Position numbers and translations under genes: made by a program. A stretch of DNA of 43,479 bases from Planococcus salinarum (lineage in GTDB: Bacteria; Bacillota; Bacilli; Bacillales_A; Planococcaceae), in the NCBI RefSeq assembly GCF_007004625.1, contig NZ_VIFV01000028.1, forward strand, positions 1 through 43,479, written 5' to 3'. The notes below the pieces were generated by a model that saw nothing but the letters and a program-made list of their open reading frames with translations, made no database searches and was not told the DNA's origin. Of the stretch, positions 24,801 to 33,175 are shown piece after piece (the first letter of the stretch is position 1; every line of letters begins with the position of its first letter).

Positions 24801-25519
24801 CGTCCTTGCCTTGTCATTTTGAGCCGAAACACATACATTTCGGGTTTTACGACGCTTGTGTAATATTCAATTGGCTGCCCGGCCGTATCCGTGATCAGGC
24901 GGTCGACCACCAGTCCGTTGACGCCAGGATCCAGTTCCAGTTTTTCAGCGTCGTCCCTTTGTAAGGGCTTACAATTTATGGCCTGCTCGGCTTCATGCAT
25001 CGTGACGTTCAGGTCATTTTCCAAAACGTCATAAATGGTGATGTTATCCAAATCATACCTTTCGAGCGCGGCACCCAGTTCCGTCGCGTAATAATGGCTT
25101 TCGATCGCAATCGGTTCGCCGTCCGCTGTCCGCAACCGTTTGATCAGATGCAGCCGGTCTTTCTTCATATAAGAGGCAACCAGCTCCGGCGGATCCACAA
25201 CGCCGCTGAACAGGAGCTTCGAACCGGGCTTCATGCCCATCCCTTTCACCGTATCGGTCAAACTGTTGATCGCATGCAGCCATTCGTGCACTTGTTTGTT
25301 GCGCTTGATGAACGTGCCCTTGCCATGCACCTTCTCCAGGATTCCATCATTTACGAGATGGTTGATCGCTTCGCGAATCGTCGTCCGGCTGACGGCGAAG
25401 CGTTCCATCAACTCCCGTTCACTGGGTACTTTCTCTTGATACGCCCCGTCCGCAATTTCCTGCTTCAGCAAATCCCGTATCTGAAAATGATAGGGAACAG
25501 GGCTCTCTGTATCGAACAT
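24797..25519 (-). CDS. GntR-family (HutC-type) transcriptional regulator
   Basis: A 240-residue regulator. The winged helix occupies about 1-70 (SERELMERFAVSRTTIREAI, GKGTFIKR), followed by a UTRA ligand-binding domain (about 85-235; LIKRLRTADGEPIAIESHYY, PIEYYTSVVKPEMYVFRLKM), the HutC layout. I chose ATG 25519, 8 bases after AAGGGGG, instead of in-frame codons further upstream. It is the first gene of a five-gene operon and probably represses it, with a pathway metabolite as inducer. Confidence 0.92.
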   Translation of the reverse strand: MFDTESPVPYHFQIRDLLKQEIADGAYQEKVPSERELMERFAVSRTTIREAINHLVNDGILEKVHGKGTFIKRNKQVHEWLHAINSLTDTVKGMGMKPGSKLLFSGVVDPPELVASYMKKDRLHLIKRLRTADGEPIAIESHYYATELGAALERYDLDNITIYDVLENDLNVTMHEAEQAINCKPLQRDDAEKLELDPGVNGLVVDRLITDTAGQPIEYYTSVVKPEMYVFRLKMTRQGR

Positions 25520-25551
25520 TCGAATCCCCCTTATATTCATCATGACGTCAC

Positions 25552-25577
25552 TACCAGTTGGTATACTTGTTATTATA
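25552..25577 (-). promoter_or_regulatory. GntR operator and -10 box of the operon
   Basis: On the minus strand a TATAAT (25577-25572) is followed by the dyad TACCA-GT-TGGTA (25552-25563), which would cover the transcription start. HutC-type regulators bind such TGGT/ACCA dyads, so autoregulation is likely. No good -35 hexamer is visible. Confidence 0.65.
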
Positions 25578-25622
25578 ATCACAGCGGTCGGGAATTGCTA
25601 GAGCAAGTGTTAAATTATTCTA

Positions 25623-25642
25623 AAAATTCTGTGTAGAATTTT
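25623..25642. promoter_or_regulatory. Inverted repeat upstream of gntR
   Basis: AAAATTCT-GTGT-AGAATTTT is a perfect 8-bp inverted repeat about 60 bases upstream of the putative gntR promoter. Function unknown; it could be a second operator or a small transcript end. Confidence 0.3.
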
Positions 25643-25668
25643 ATTGATGCGAAAGAGCAAATTTAGAA

Positions 25669-25699
25669 ATCCCGAAAAAGGTGATCTCTTCGGGTTTTA
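25669..25699 (+). terminator. Possible terminator in the gntR-trpG gap
   Basis: CCCGAA (25671-25676) pairs with TTCGGG (25689-25694), followed by TTTT on the + strand. No + strand gene precedes it, so it may be a remnant. Confidence 0.4.
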
Positions 25700-25726
25700 A
25701 GGCGGCTGTGAAATAAAATCTCCACT

Positions 25727-25777
25727 TAAAAAAGCGGAATTCCCACCCATTCACATGGTGCAGAAATTCCGCTTTTC
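25727..25777 (-). terminator. Terminator of the trpEG unit
   Basis: On the minus strand AAAAGCGGAATTTC pairs with GGAATTCCGCTTTTTT across a 20-base loop, ending in a T-run. It closes trpG, 20-odd bases after its stop codon. Confidence 0.82.
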
Positions 25778-25795
25778 TATTCATTCATTCATTCA

Positions 25796-26365
25796 TCAGA
25801 TCCGATCCAAAAACCCGGCCATCAACTTATCTCCATCCGGCGTCCCGATTGACTCCGGGTGAAACTGGATGCCGTAAATCGGATAGTCGCGGTGTTTTAT
25901 TGCCATGATCGAATCGTCGTCCTCGGCCACCGCCTGGACTTCGAGGCAAGCGGGCAGCGAGTTGGCTTCCACCACCAGCGAATGATAGCGCATTGCGGGA
26001 AGCGGGTTCGCCATTTCAGTAAAGATGCCTCCATTGCCATGGGAAATCTGCGACACTTTTCCGTGGCGGATAACCGGTGCATGAATAATCGTTCCGCCGA
26101 ATGCGGCGCCGATCAGCTGTTGGCCGAGGCAGATGCCGAGCACGGGAACGGAACCGCCGGCAAGCTGGATCAGCCGGATGGATTCCGGGGCTTCGTCGGG
26201 ATGTCCCGGGCCGGGCGACAGAATGATGGCTTCCGGCTCTTTCGCCAAAATTTCCTCCGCCGTCAGCACACCGTAGCGCACCACTTCCACCTCGCGGCCC
26301 ATCCCCGCGACGGACTGGTAAATATTATAGGTGAACGAATCGAAGTGATCGATTAAGAGAATCAT
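25796..26365 (-). CDS. trpG: Anthranilate synthase glutamine amidotransferase subunit
   Basis: A 189-residue class I glutamine amidotransferase with DHFDSFTYNI at the start, LSPGPGHPDEA near 50, the nucleophile Cys in LGICLGQQ near 79 and the HPES pair near 169. It supplies ammonia to the synthase subunit. It overlaps the end of trpE by 4 bases (ATGA). In Bacillus a single protein often serves both anthranilate and aminodeoxychorismate synthases, so a PabA role is also possible; the T-box and trpE partner support TrpG. Confidence 0.93.
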   Translation of the reverse strand: MILLIDHFDSFTYNIYQSVAGMGREVEVVRYGVLTAEEILAKEPEAIILSPGPGHPDEAPESIRLIQLAGGSVPVLGICLGQQLIGAAFGGTIIHAPVIRHGKVSQISHGNGGIFTEMANPLPAMRYHSLVVEANSLPACLEVQAVAEDDDSIMAIKHRDYPIYGIQFHPESIGTPDGDKLMAGFLDRI

Positions 26366-27702
26366 CCGAACACCTCCGTCAGCGAACGCGCTTTGTGCAG
26401 AGTTTCTTCGAATTCCGCCTGCGGAACCGAATCGTAGACGATGCCGGCGCCGGCTTGGACATGGACCTGGCCGTCTTTGACGACAAACGTGCGGATGGCA
26501 AGCGCCATATCCAAGTTTCCATTGTGGCCGAGATAGCCGACAGCACCGCCGTAGACGCCTCTTCTTTCATCTTCAAACTGCTGGATCAATTGCATCGCGC
26601 GGACCTTCGGAGCTCCTGACACGGTGCCGGCCGGCAGACAGGAAACGAGTGCGTCGAGCGGATGCATAGCATTGCCGAGTTCGCCTGTGACTTCCGAAAC
26701 GAGATGCATAACGTGCTGGTAGCGTTCGACTTCCATGTATTTCGGGATTTTCACGGAACCGATTGCTGCCACGCGGCCCACATCATTGCGGCTCAGATCC
26801 ACCAGCATCTTATGCTCCGCCTGTTCTTTTTCATCCTGCTCCAAATCCGTTGCCAGCCGTTCATCTTCTTCTTGAGTCTTGCCGCGTTTTCGTGTGCCGG
26901 CAATCGGGTTGGTCACCATATGGCCATTCCGCAGTGTCAATAAACTCTCGGGCGACGCACCGACCACCGCGTAATCGGTAAAGTCGATGTAAAACTGATA
27001 CGGTGACGGGTTCTGCTTGCGCAATTTCCGGTACAGCGTGAACGGGTCACCTGTGTAATCAGCGGACAAACGCTGCGACAGGACAATCTGAAACACGTCG
27101 CCGTTTTCGATATGTTCTTTGGCGCGCGTCACTTTATTCTTATAAGAATCCTCGTCCGTGTTGGAACGGAACAGGAGTGGCTGTTGGAATTCCGGAATTT
27201 CCGGCTGTTCCGTCAGATGCAACTGGGCTTCAACTTCTTCCGCTTTTCCTTCGGTGGACACTATCGTTACGTCATGCTTCACGTGGTCAAACACGACGAT
27301 GGTGCCGTAATAATGCAGGTGAATATCCGGCATCCCCAGGCTGTTCACCCGTGCGGCTTCCACCGGTTCGTAGGCTCCGATGGCGTCGTAGCCGATATAG
27401 CCAAGCGCGCCGCCGGTGAACGGCAATCCCTCGACGGCTTCGAAGTCTGTCGGCACCAAGTCCTTCAGCAGCTCAAGCGGCTTGCCTTCGTGGACGGTTT
27501 CTTTGCCGGTTCGGCAATCGATCTCCCTCAGCCGATTGCCTTCACCGATGTATGTTTTCGAAGGATCGGCGCCGATAAAGGAATATCGCCCCGTATGTGA
27601 AGTTTTCAACGAACTTTCAAGTAAACATTTTTTCGGCCCCTGTAGCCGGTTGAACACCGCAATCGGCGTCAGCGAATCTCCTTCAATTTTTCTGATCTCC
27701 AT
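26362..27702 (-). CDS. trpE: Anthranilate synthase component I
   Basis: A 446-residue chorismate-utilising enzyme making anthranilate from chorismate in tryptophan synthesis. The N-terminus carries LLESS, part of the tryptophan feedback site. The catalytic part has GDVFQIVLSQR near 205, NPIAGTRKRG near 270 (PIAGT is the TrpE form; PabB has PIKGT), HKMLVDLSRNDVGR near 300, and PAGTVSGAPKVRAMQLI near 360. The ATG is preceded by GAGGAGA. Expression is set by the T-box leader. No trpD, C, F, B or A follows, so the rest of the pathway must be elsewhere. Confidence 0.95.
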   Translation of the reverse strand: MEIRKIEGDSLTPIAVFNRLQGPKKCLLESSLKTSHTGRYSFIGADPSKTYIGEGNRLREIDCRTGKETVHEGKPLELLKDLVPTDFEAVEGLPFTGGALGYIGYDAIGAYEPVEAARVNSLGMPDIHLHYYGTIVVFDHVKHDVTIVSTEGKAEEVEAQLHLTEQPEIPEFQQPLLFRSNTDEDSYKNKVTRAKEHIENGDVFQIVLSQRLSADYTGDPFTLYRKLRKQNPSPYQFYIDFTDYAVVGASPESLLTLRNGHMVTNPIAGTRKRGKTQEEDERLATDLEQDEKEQAEHKMLVDLSRNDVGRVAAIGSVKIPKYMEVERYQHVMHLVSEVTGELGNAMHPLDALVSCLPAGTVSGAPKVRAMQLIQQFEDERRGVYGGAVGYLGHNGNLDMALAIRTFVVKDGQVHVQAGAGIVYDSVPQAEFEETLHKARSLTEVFG

Positions 27703-27746
27703 CTCTGCTCATCTCCTCTGATCTTGGTGCGGCAAGCGCAGCCAAT

Positions 27747-28073
27747 AAAAAAAGCCCTCTGCAAAGAACAGGACTGTTCCTTGCAGAGGACGGACTGACC
27801 GCGGTGCCACCTCATGTTAAAGCCGGTTCGGCTTTCACTTAGCCCCCAGTAACGCGGGGGAAACGGATGTCCCTACTCTGATTTCAGGACACCTCTCCCA
27901 GGCCCATTCACGCATTTGCCCCACCGGTTTTCACCTGCCACCGGCTCTCTATGAGAGGCTGTTGTGCGCTACTCTTCCTATTCGACGATTTACTCAACTA
28001 TGCTCAGCTCGGCTGTACTCAGGCAACGCCGCTCCCGGCGCCTGCTCCCACGATTCATACAAAAGCTTGTCCT
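27747..28073 (-). ncRNA. T-box leader RNA (tRNA-Trp sensing) for trpE
   Basis: On the minus strand the conserved T-box AGGTGGCACCGCGG lies at 27812-27799. A strong terminator follows: CCTCTGCAA (27789-27781, read on the minus strand as TTGCAGAGG partner) with a GAACA/TGTTC extension and a T-run to 27747. In the specifier region GTGAATGGGCCTGG, the triplet TGG (27906-27904) is the Trp codon, with GAA before it as in other T-boxes. Stem I also shows AGAGAGCCGGTGG. Uncharged tRNA-Trp should stabilise the antiterminator and allow trpEG transcription. Confidence 0.93.
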
Positions 28074-28074
28074 T

Positions 28075-28103
28075 ATTCTATGCAAGCGGCCGCGCTTTGT
28101 CAA
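28075..28103 (-). promoter_or_regulatory. SigA-type promoter of the trpE T-box transcript
   Basis: TTGACA (28103-28098) and TAGAAT (28080-28075) are 17 bases apart on the minus strand, just upstream of the T-box stem I. Confidence 0.88.
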
Positions 28104-28189
28104 TCGGTTGCTTGCGGTTTCGCCCGCAAAAGGAAGGCCGAAACGATGAACCAGGTGGACAGTTGCCTCTCTTCATCAAATTCTTTCCA

Positions 28190-28230
28190 ACCATCCAATC
28201 GGTGAATGACCCGGCCACCGGTTGGATGGT
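28190..28230. other. Long imperfect palindrome between trpE promoter and peptidase gene
   Basis: ACCATCCAATCGGT (28190-28203) pairs with ACCGGTTGGATGGT (28217-28230), 14 bp with one G-T wobble and a 13-base loop. It lacks a T-run. It could be an operator or an attenuating leader hairpin of the downstream peptidase gene. Confidence 0.5.
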
Positions 28231-28326
28231 AAACTTGTAAATGGATAAAAAAGGAGATTCTCACTTCCGGCGGAGAACGGGATATACATGAATAAACTTG
28301 CGGCAGGACGCAGAAACAGGGGATGT

Positions 28327-29766
28327 ATGATGAAGAAAAAAGGATGGGCAGCAGCTGGCGTGATTGCTTTTATCAGCCTGCTGGTGTTGCTTTCGGCTTT
28401 CTTTTCAGGCCGATCCGAACAACCGGTCCCGGACGACGAAACGGCTCGTCACCTAGCGGACGGGCAAACCGATCAACAGGCATCGGACGGAAAGCCCGAT
28501 GGCACGAATGCTGAGTACGACTTGGAATTGCAGATGAAGGAGGATGGAACATTTCAGGTGTCAGCGGTGATCGGAGTGGCGAACGATTCAGCGGATACGT
28601 GGAACGAAATCGGCTTTTACCTTGTTCCAAATGCCATGAATGCATTGGATACGCAATTTTATCGGGATGACCATGCAGAAGTCGAAATTTCTGCGCTGCA
28701 GGTAGACGGAGAGACTGCCGATTACACGCTGGACAATAATGAATTGATGGTGGCACTGGAGACTGAACTGGAGCGCGGCGCCGTTGTAGAAATCTCGATT
28801 GACTACAGCCTGGAGCTGCCGAAAGAAGGCATGCGGTTGTCCCAAGTGGAAGATAACTTTTACCTGGCACAGTGGTATCCGATGCTCGCGGTGTATGACG
28901 ATGGCTGGAACATAGAAGATTATGATTCGAAAGGCGAGTCCTATGATACGGCATACGGCAATTTCATCGTAAGCTACCAATTGCCGGCAGATTATCTGGT
29001 CGCCAGTTCGGCGGAAGACGGCGTGATTGAAGCCGTTTCGTCCGGCAAGCTTGAAGGCGACAACTACAAGGATTTTTACATCGCCTTCATGGATTCGGAG
29101 GAATGGGAAACCGCAGCGGCACAAGCGGGTGATACAAACCTGCGGGTGTTCGCGCCCAAAGGTACCGGAGTGCTGGAAGAAACCACCGCATTGGCAAGCG
29201 ACGCCTATCGCTATTTCGAACAGCACATCGGCGACAACCCGTTCGGGGAACTGGACATCATCGCGAACGATGGCTACATGGAATATCCGAATATTATCGA
29301 AGTGGCCACGGAAGAAGAAGCCCTGGATGCGATTCTCGTCCACGAAATCGCCCATCAATGGTTTTATTTCCTGGTGGCCAATGATCCGTTCAAAGAGGCC
29401 TGGCTGGATGAGAGCCTGGCGGAATTCACCACGGCGCTGTTTCTCAGCGACCGCCATGGCGACGCGGACAGCGGATTTCAGTATGCGGTGTCAATCCAGG
29501 CAAGCTATCCGCCCGAGACGTACCTCAATTTTCCACTGGATGAATTCGATGAAGCGAAGTATTATTCCACCATCTATGGCAAGGGACCTTTGCTGCTGAA
29601 GGAGTTTTTTGACGGCCGGGGCGGTCGGGAGGCGGCACTGGAATTTTTGTCAGCCTATTATACGGGATTCCAATTCAAGCGGGTGGACAGTGAAGCGTTC
29701 AAAGTATTCTTTGAAGACTATTTTGAAGGGGATCAAAGTGAGTTTTTGGACAGCTGGTTGAAGTGA
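28327..29766 (+). CDS. M1-family (gluzincin) metallopeptidase, membrane-anchored or secreted
   Basis: The 479-residue protein begins MMKKKGWAAAG with one membrane/signal helix (about 5-27), a low-complexity polar linker, then an M1-type beta domain and the catalytic domain. Zinc ligands are HEIAH (339-343) and E362 (LDESLAEF), the exact 18-residue spacing of M1 aminopeptidases. The usual GAMEN exopeptidase motif is replaced by YMEYPNI, so classic aminopeptidase activity is uncertain. I chose ATG 28327, following AGGGG, over an ATG at 28288. The catalytic site should face outwards. Confidence 0.9.
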   Translation: MMKKKGWAAAGVIAFISLLVLLSAFFSGRSEQPVPDDETARHLADGQTDQQASDGKPDGTNAEYDLELQMKEDGTFQVSAVIGVANDSADTWNEIGFYLVPNAMNALDTQFYRDDHAEVEISALQVDGETADYTLDNNELMVALETELERGAVVEISIDYSLELPKEGMRLSQVEDNFYLAQWYPMLAVYDDGWNIEDYDSKGESYDTAYGNFIVSYQLPADYLVASSAEDGVIEAVSSGKLEGDNYKDFYIAFMDSEEWETAAAQAGDTNLRVFAPKGTGVLEETTALASDAYRYFEQHIGDNPFGELDIIANDGYMEYPNIIEVATEEEALDAILVHEIAHQWFYFLVANDPFKEAWLDESLAEFTTALFLSDRHGDADSGFQYAVSIQASYPPETYLNFPLDEFDEAKYYSTIYGKGPLLLKEFFDGRGGREAALEFLSAYYTGFQFKRVDSEAFKVFFEDYFEGDQSEFLDSWLK

Positions 29767-29851
29767 AGCTGGTGAAGAGCGGTCGAAAGAAAGAGTGCTG
29801 TTTTCATTAATTTAGCTATGAGCCAAGTCGCTATGCATGAAAAACCGTTTG

Positions 29852-29945
29852 GAAAGTATTTATGCAGAAACAGAAAGTATTCGGTTAAAAATAGAAAGTA
29901 TTTGGCCTGAAACAGAAAGTATTTGAGGCATTTTGGAAAGTAAAT
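29852..29945 (+). repeat. Phased repeat cluster D: five GAAAGTATTT units, exact 21-nt period
   Basis: Units begin at 29852, 29873, 29894, 29915 and 29936, each 21 bases from the next. Core GAAAGTATTT is invariant except the last (GAAAGTAAAT). Spacers of 11 bases end AGAAACA, AAAATA, TGAAACA and ATTTTG, otherwise diverged. It fills the 366-base gap between the M1-type peptidase gene and a lipoprotein gene; nothing else is evident there. Confidence 0.95.
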
Positions 29946-30133
29946 ACTTAAAATGGAAAAAAATAGAATCCGCTTTGATTTTGGAATCCAGGCCACTCCA
30001 AAATAAAAAATCCCGGGACGAGGATTTTTAAGGAACATATAGAAGTAACTGTATAGAGATAAATTAGGAGTAAGGTTTTAGTGGATACACCGGTGATTTC
30101 TGAATTGCCGCAGAACCAAAAGGGGGTAATCAA

Positions 30134-30691
30134 TTGAAAAAGCGTACATATTCATCGTTTTTACTGCCACTCCTCATGCTCGGCGCCTGCTCGTCCGAGG
30201 CAGCGGATTCGACCGGTGCTATCGAGGACCGGGCAGAAGAGGAGTTTGGGACAGAAGTTGCTGTGCCGGAGTTTCCGGAATATCCGATGGTCTCTGCGGA
30301 ACTCATATCGCTGCCATTTGCGAGTTCAACGAAACTGCTTGTGAACTACGCCGGTGAAAAAGGGACATTGCTGAGCGACGAAGACATTGCCAAATACGAA
30401 GAAAATGCAGATTCCGAAGTTATATATGGCGTGTATGAAAGGGAGTCCAGTTTTTTCAACATGGCTTACGACGAAACGGAAATGATCAGCGGGGATGGAA
30501 GCCATGAAACGGAGACGATTGACGGAGTGGATGTGCACTACCTGGAGGCCGACAGCGGAGGGAAGGATTTCCTGATGGCTTTCTTTAATACGGAGGATGG
30601 CGCTTATACTTTCGAATTCGCATTGGATGGAGACCTGACCCGTGGGAAGGCCTTTGAAATGATCGGCACAGTCATTGGGCTTTCGAAGTAA
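30134..30691 (+). CDS. Lipoprotein, unknown function
   Basis: A 185-residue protein starting at TTG 30134 after AAAGGGGG. The signal is MKKRTYSSFLLPLLMLGAC with the lipobox LGAC. The mature region is strongly acidic and ends in a domain with EESFFNMAYDE-like and TETIDGVDVHYLEAD, DFLMAFFNTEDGAYTFEFAL segments, an alpha/beta pattern of unknown family. The next gene, for another exported protein, follows in 48 bases, so the two may form a unit. Confidence 0.78.
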   Translation: MKKRTYSSFLLPLLMLGACSSEAADSTGAIEDRAEEEFGTEVAVPEFPEYPMVSAELISLPFASSTKLLVNYAGEKGTLLSDEDIAKYEENADSEVIYGVYERESSFFNMAYDETEMISGDGSHETETIDGVDVHYLEADSGGKDFLMAFFNTEDGAYTFEFALDGDLTRGKAFEMIGTVIGLSK

Positions 30692-30738
30692 ATGCCGGAA
30701 ATCCAATTGCTGCAAACATGCAGGAAGGAATGAAATCA

Positions 30739-31395
30739 GTGAAGAACCCTTTTAAGCTTCTTATAATTACCGCTCTTTTGTTACTGGTACTTAATATCGG
30801 TCAATACCTGGCCTACAGCAGCGAACTCGAGCAGATCGAAGAGAATCACCAAAGCAAAAGTGATGCAAACTTCATCACCACCCTCGAGACTTTTGAAACA
30901 AATGACAACCTGGAAGAATCGTTGCAGAATCTGTCTGCCCTGGACGCTGATGTGAATTCAGAGCAATTGGAGGACTTGGTGGCGCAAGCTGAAATTCAAA
31001 ACGATGAATACTTCAATAAACTGATCCGGTTAATCTCATTCGGGGATCTCAATGGCGATTTGGCGGAAAAGGAATTTTCGATAAACCAATATATGTTATC
31101 AAGCGAAACCCAGAAAGAGTTAATCCGCAAAGCTTATTTTTCCCATACAGCCATACTGAATCTTCTCTATGAAACAATCGAAGAGTATGATCAATCGGAA
31201 GAAGCGTTTGCAGCCATGCAAGAAAAGCTGGGTGTTGCCAGTGAACAAGTAGGGCAAATCAATACAGAAATCAATCAGCTTCAATCGGTGCAAACCGGTG
31301 AATTTCCTCCAGCCGAAGAAGTTGAAATGATGAAAGCAAGTTTGATGCACAATGTCGCTTCGCCTCTTGTATTAATAAGTGACCTGACATTCTGA
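30739..31395 (+). CDS. Exported or membrane-anchored helical protein, unknown function
   Basis: A 218-residue protein starting at GTG 30739 (MKNPFKLLIITALLLLVLNI), 10 bases after GGAAGG; ATGs upstream lack spacing. After the N-terminal helix the protein is nearly all acidic helix with heptad patterns (SELEQIEENHQSKSDANFIT, EESLQNLSALDADVNSEQLE, LGVASEQVGQINTEINQLQS), so a coiled-coil extracytoplasmic domain is likely. No family recognised. It sits after the lipoprotein gene and may be cotranscribed. Confidence 0.7.
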   Translation: MKNPFKLLIITALLLLVLNIGQYLAYSSELEQIEENHQSKSDANFITTLETFETNDNLEESLQNLSALDADVNSEQLEDLVAQAEIQNDEYFNKLIRLISFGDLNGDLAEKEFSINQYMLSSETQKELIRKAYFSHTAILNLLYETIEEYDQSEEAFAAMQEKLGVASEQVGQINTEINQLQSVQTGEFPPAEEVEMMKASLMHNVASPLVLISDLTF

Positions 31396-31494
31396 ACGAT
31401 TGCAGTTATCTGAATGCAGACAGGGGTGTCTGAGTGCCATTTGATAAGCGGCGGTGACCCTGGAAAGTATGATGTGGGAAGGAGGTCGAAAAGG

Positions 31495-31947
31495 ATGCCG
31501 ACAATAACCCACGAAATCTACATCGATGCACCCGTGGAAGTTTGTTTTAATCTTACAAGAAATGTCGATGTACATACCGAAACAACCGCTAAAACAAAAG
31601 AACGGGCTGTGGCCGGCGTAACATCAGGCTTGATGGAAAAAGGCGATTCGGTCACGTGGGAAGCCACCCATTTTGGGGTGAAGCAGAAACTGACAGCCAA
31701 AATCATCGAAATGGACAGGCCGCACCGTTTTACAGACATCATGGTAAAAGGTGCTTTCCACTCATTCACGCATACCCATGAATTTATTGAAAAGGGGAGC
31801 GGCACCATCATGCGGGACCGTTTTGACTATCGCTCGCCTCTCGGAATCCTCGGGAAAATTGCTGATCGGCTGTTTCTTGAAAAGTACATGAACCGGTTCA
31901 TTGCGGAGAGGGCTCTGGCGCTAAAAAGAATAGCGGAAAAGAATTGA
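31495..31947 (+). CDS. SRPBCC (START-like) domain protein
   Basis: A 150-residue single-domain protein of the SRPBCC/polyketide-cyclase-like fold: THEIYIDAPVEVCFNLTRNV at the start, MEKGDSVTWEATHFGVKQKL in the middle, FTHTHEFIEKGSGTIMRDRF, and a C-terminal helix (EKYMNRFIAERALALKRIAE). Such domains bind small hydrophobic ligands; no ligand is evident. I chose the ATG at 31495 with GGAAGGAGG upstream. It stands before a terminator shared with the metal-transport block. Confidence 0.85.
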   Translation: MPTITHEIYIDAPVEVCFNLTRNVDVHTETTAKTKERAVAGVTSGLMEKGDSVTWEATHFGVKQKLTAKIIEMDRPHRFTDIMVKGAFHSFTHTHEFIEKGSGTIMRDRFDYRSPLGILGKIADRLFLEKYMNRFIAERALALKRIAEKN

Positions 31948-32001
31948 TGCAATAAAGTCGGCTGAACTTCCGCATCGAAATATGTGAGGGGCTGAACACA
32001 A

Positions 32002-32031
32002 AAAAGAGAGCAGCGCCGGCTGCTCTCTTTT
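32002..32031. terminator. Bidirectional terminator
   Basis: AAAAGAGAGCAGC pairs with GCTGCTCTCTTTT around GCCG, serving the SRPBCC gene (+) and the CNNM gene (-). Confidence 0.92.
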
Positions 32032-32048
32032 AATTTCATATTAATTTT

Positions 32049-33107
32049 TTAAACCGGCTCAACATCAATGGATTCGTCGCTGATTTCGCCAACGATTTCC
32101 TCCAGGATGTCTTCCATCGTAACAAGTCCGACAGTTGTTTTGCCGTCTGTTGCAGTAACGATTGCCATATGCGTACTGCTTAGCTGCATTTTTGTCAGCA
32201 CTTTCTGGATTGGCGTATTTTCAGTGAAACTTGGCATTTCGTGGATAAATGATGCCGGTTCCTGTTGGCGCCCGGCAGCCATGCTGGTCAGGAGCTCTTT
32301 TGTATTGATGTAGCCGATCAGCTGATCTTTATTGCCGGCTTCCGTCACTGGATAACGTGTAAATTCGTGGTCATCCAATTTCTCGAAAAACTCCGAGCGT
32401 GAAAATCCTCTATCGACTGATACCATCTGCTCCCGGGGAATCATGATGTTTTTCACCACACGGTCATCGAAAGCGAAAATGTTCTTCAGGTAATTCAATT
32501 CGGTCTGGTTAATCTCCCCGCCTTGGAAACTTTCCGCCATGATGAGCTTCAATTCTTCTTCCGTATGGGCTTGTTCGTGTCCAGTTGGTTGAACGTTGAA
32601 CGCTCTCAAGAGCAAACGGGCTGAACCATTCAGTACATAGATGAATGGTCCCATAATTTTTCCGAACCAATAAAGCGGAGGGGCAAGCAGCAAAGTCATG
32701 CGCTCAGCGTATTGGATTGCCAATGTTTTCGGTGCCAATTCTCCGATGACTACATGGAGGAAAGTTACAATACTCAATGCAATGGCATAGGAAAGGGCAG
32801 TGGCCCAGGCATCCGGTACTGCGAAAGCATCAAATGCAGGACGGAGCAGCCGTTCGACCGTCGGTTCACCAAGTGCACCAAGAATCAGAGCTGTTACTGT
32901 GATTCCAAGCTGACAGGCAGATAGGTAAAAATCCAGGTTATGTGCCACTTCTTTGGCGCGTACAGCTTTTTTATTTCCTTCTGATATTAACTGGTCGATT
33001 CTGGACATGCGCACTTTCAATATGGCGAATTCAGCACCGACGAAGAATGCTGTTCCGAGAATCATCAGCGCAACAAGCAGTAAATTAATGATTATTTGAC
33101 CATCCAA
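32049..33107 (-). CDS. CNNM/CorC-type (hemolysin family) transporter lacking the C-terminal CorC_HlyC domain
   Basis: The 352-residue protein has an N-terminal DUF21 membrane domain (about 1-190; LLLVALMILGTAFFVGAEFA), then a CBS pair (about 205-335; [33 protein letters not shown]). It ends right after the second CBS motif, without the CorC_HlyC domain present in the adjacent 433-residue paralogue. Related proteins (MpfA-type) export magnesium or cobalt. The start is TTG 33107, reached through a hairpin that separates it from GGAGG. It appears to be a shortened tandem copy of the upstream gene. Confidence 0.88.
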   Translation of the reverse strand: MDGQIIINLLLVALMILGTAFFVGAEFAILKVRMSRIDQLISEGNKKAVRAKEVAHNLDFYLSACQLGITVTALILGALGEPTVERLLRPAFDAFAVPDAWATALSYAIALSIVTFLHVVIGELAPKTLAIQYAERMTLLLAPPLYWFGKIMGPFIYVLNGSARLLLRAFNVQPTGHEQAHTEEELKLIMAESFQGGEINQTELNYLKNIFAFDDRVVKNIMIPREQMVSVDRGFSRSEFFEKLDDHEFTRYPVTEAGNKDQLIGYINTKELLTSMAAGRQQEPASFIHEMPSFTENTPIQKVLTKMQLSSTHMAIVTATDGKTTVGLVTMEDILEEIVGEISDESIDVEPV

Positions 33108-33139
33108 TATGGTTCCCTCTGAAAGAGGGATTCACCTCC
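33108..33139 (-). promoter_or_regulatory. Shine-Dalgarno/hairpin/start leader of the shorter CNNM gene
   Basis: On the minus strand GGAGG (33139-33135) is followed by TGAA, then the hairpin TCCCTCTTTCAGAGGGA (33130-33114; 7-bp stem), then 6 bases to TTG 33107. The raw SD-to-start distance of 27 is far too long, but folding the hairpin leaves 10. The same layout precedes the paralogue at 34477. Confidence 0.8.
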
Positions 33140-33175
33140 GTATAATATTTCTTTAAGTCGATTGTATTTTTAAAT

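Noticed and set aside
27951-28205. Plus-strand frames across the T-box leader
   Set aside because: They lie opposite a structured RNA with a clear T-box, promoter and terminator; no protein features.
29733-30038. Minus-strand frame with KYFLF repeats
   Set aside because: Translation of cluster D on the minus strand; no start signal and no match to a protein family.
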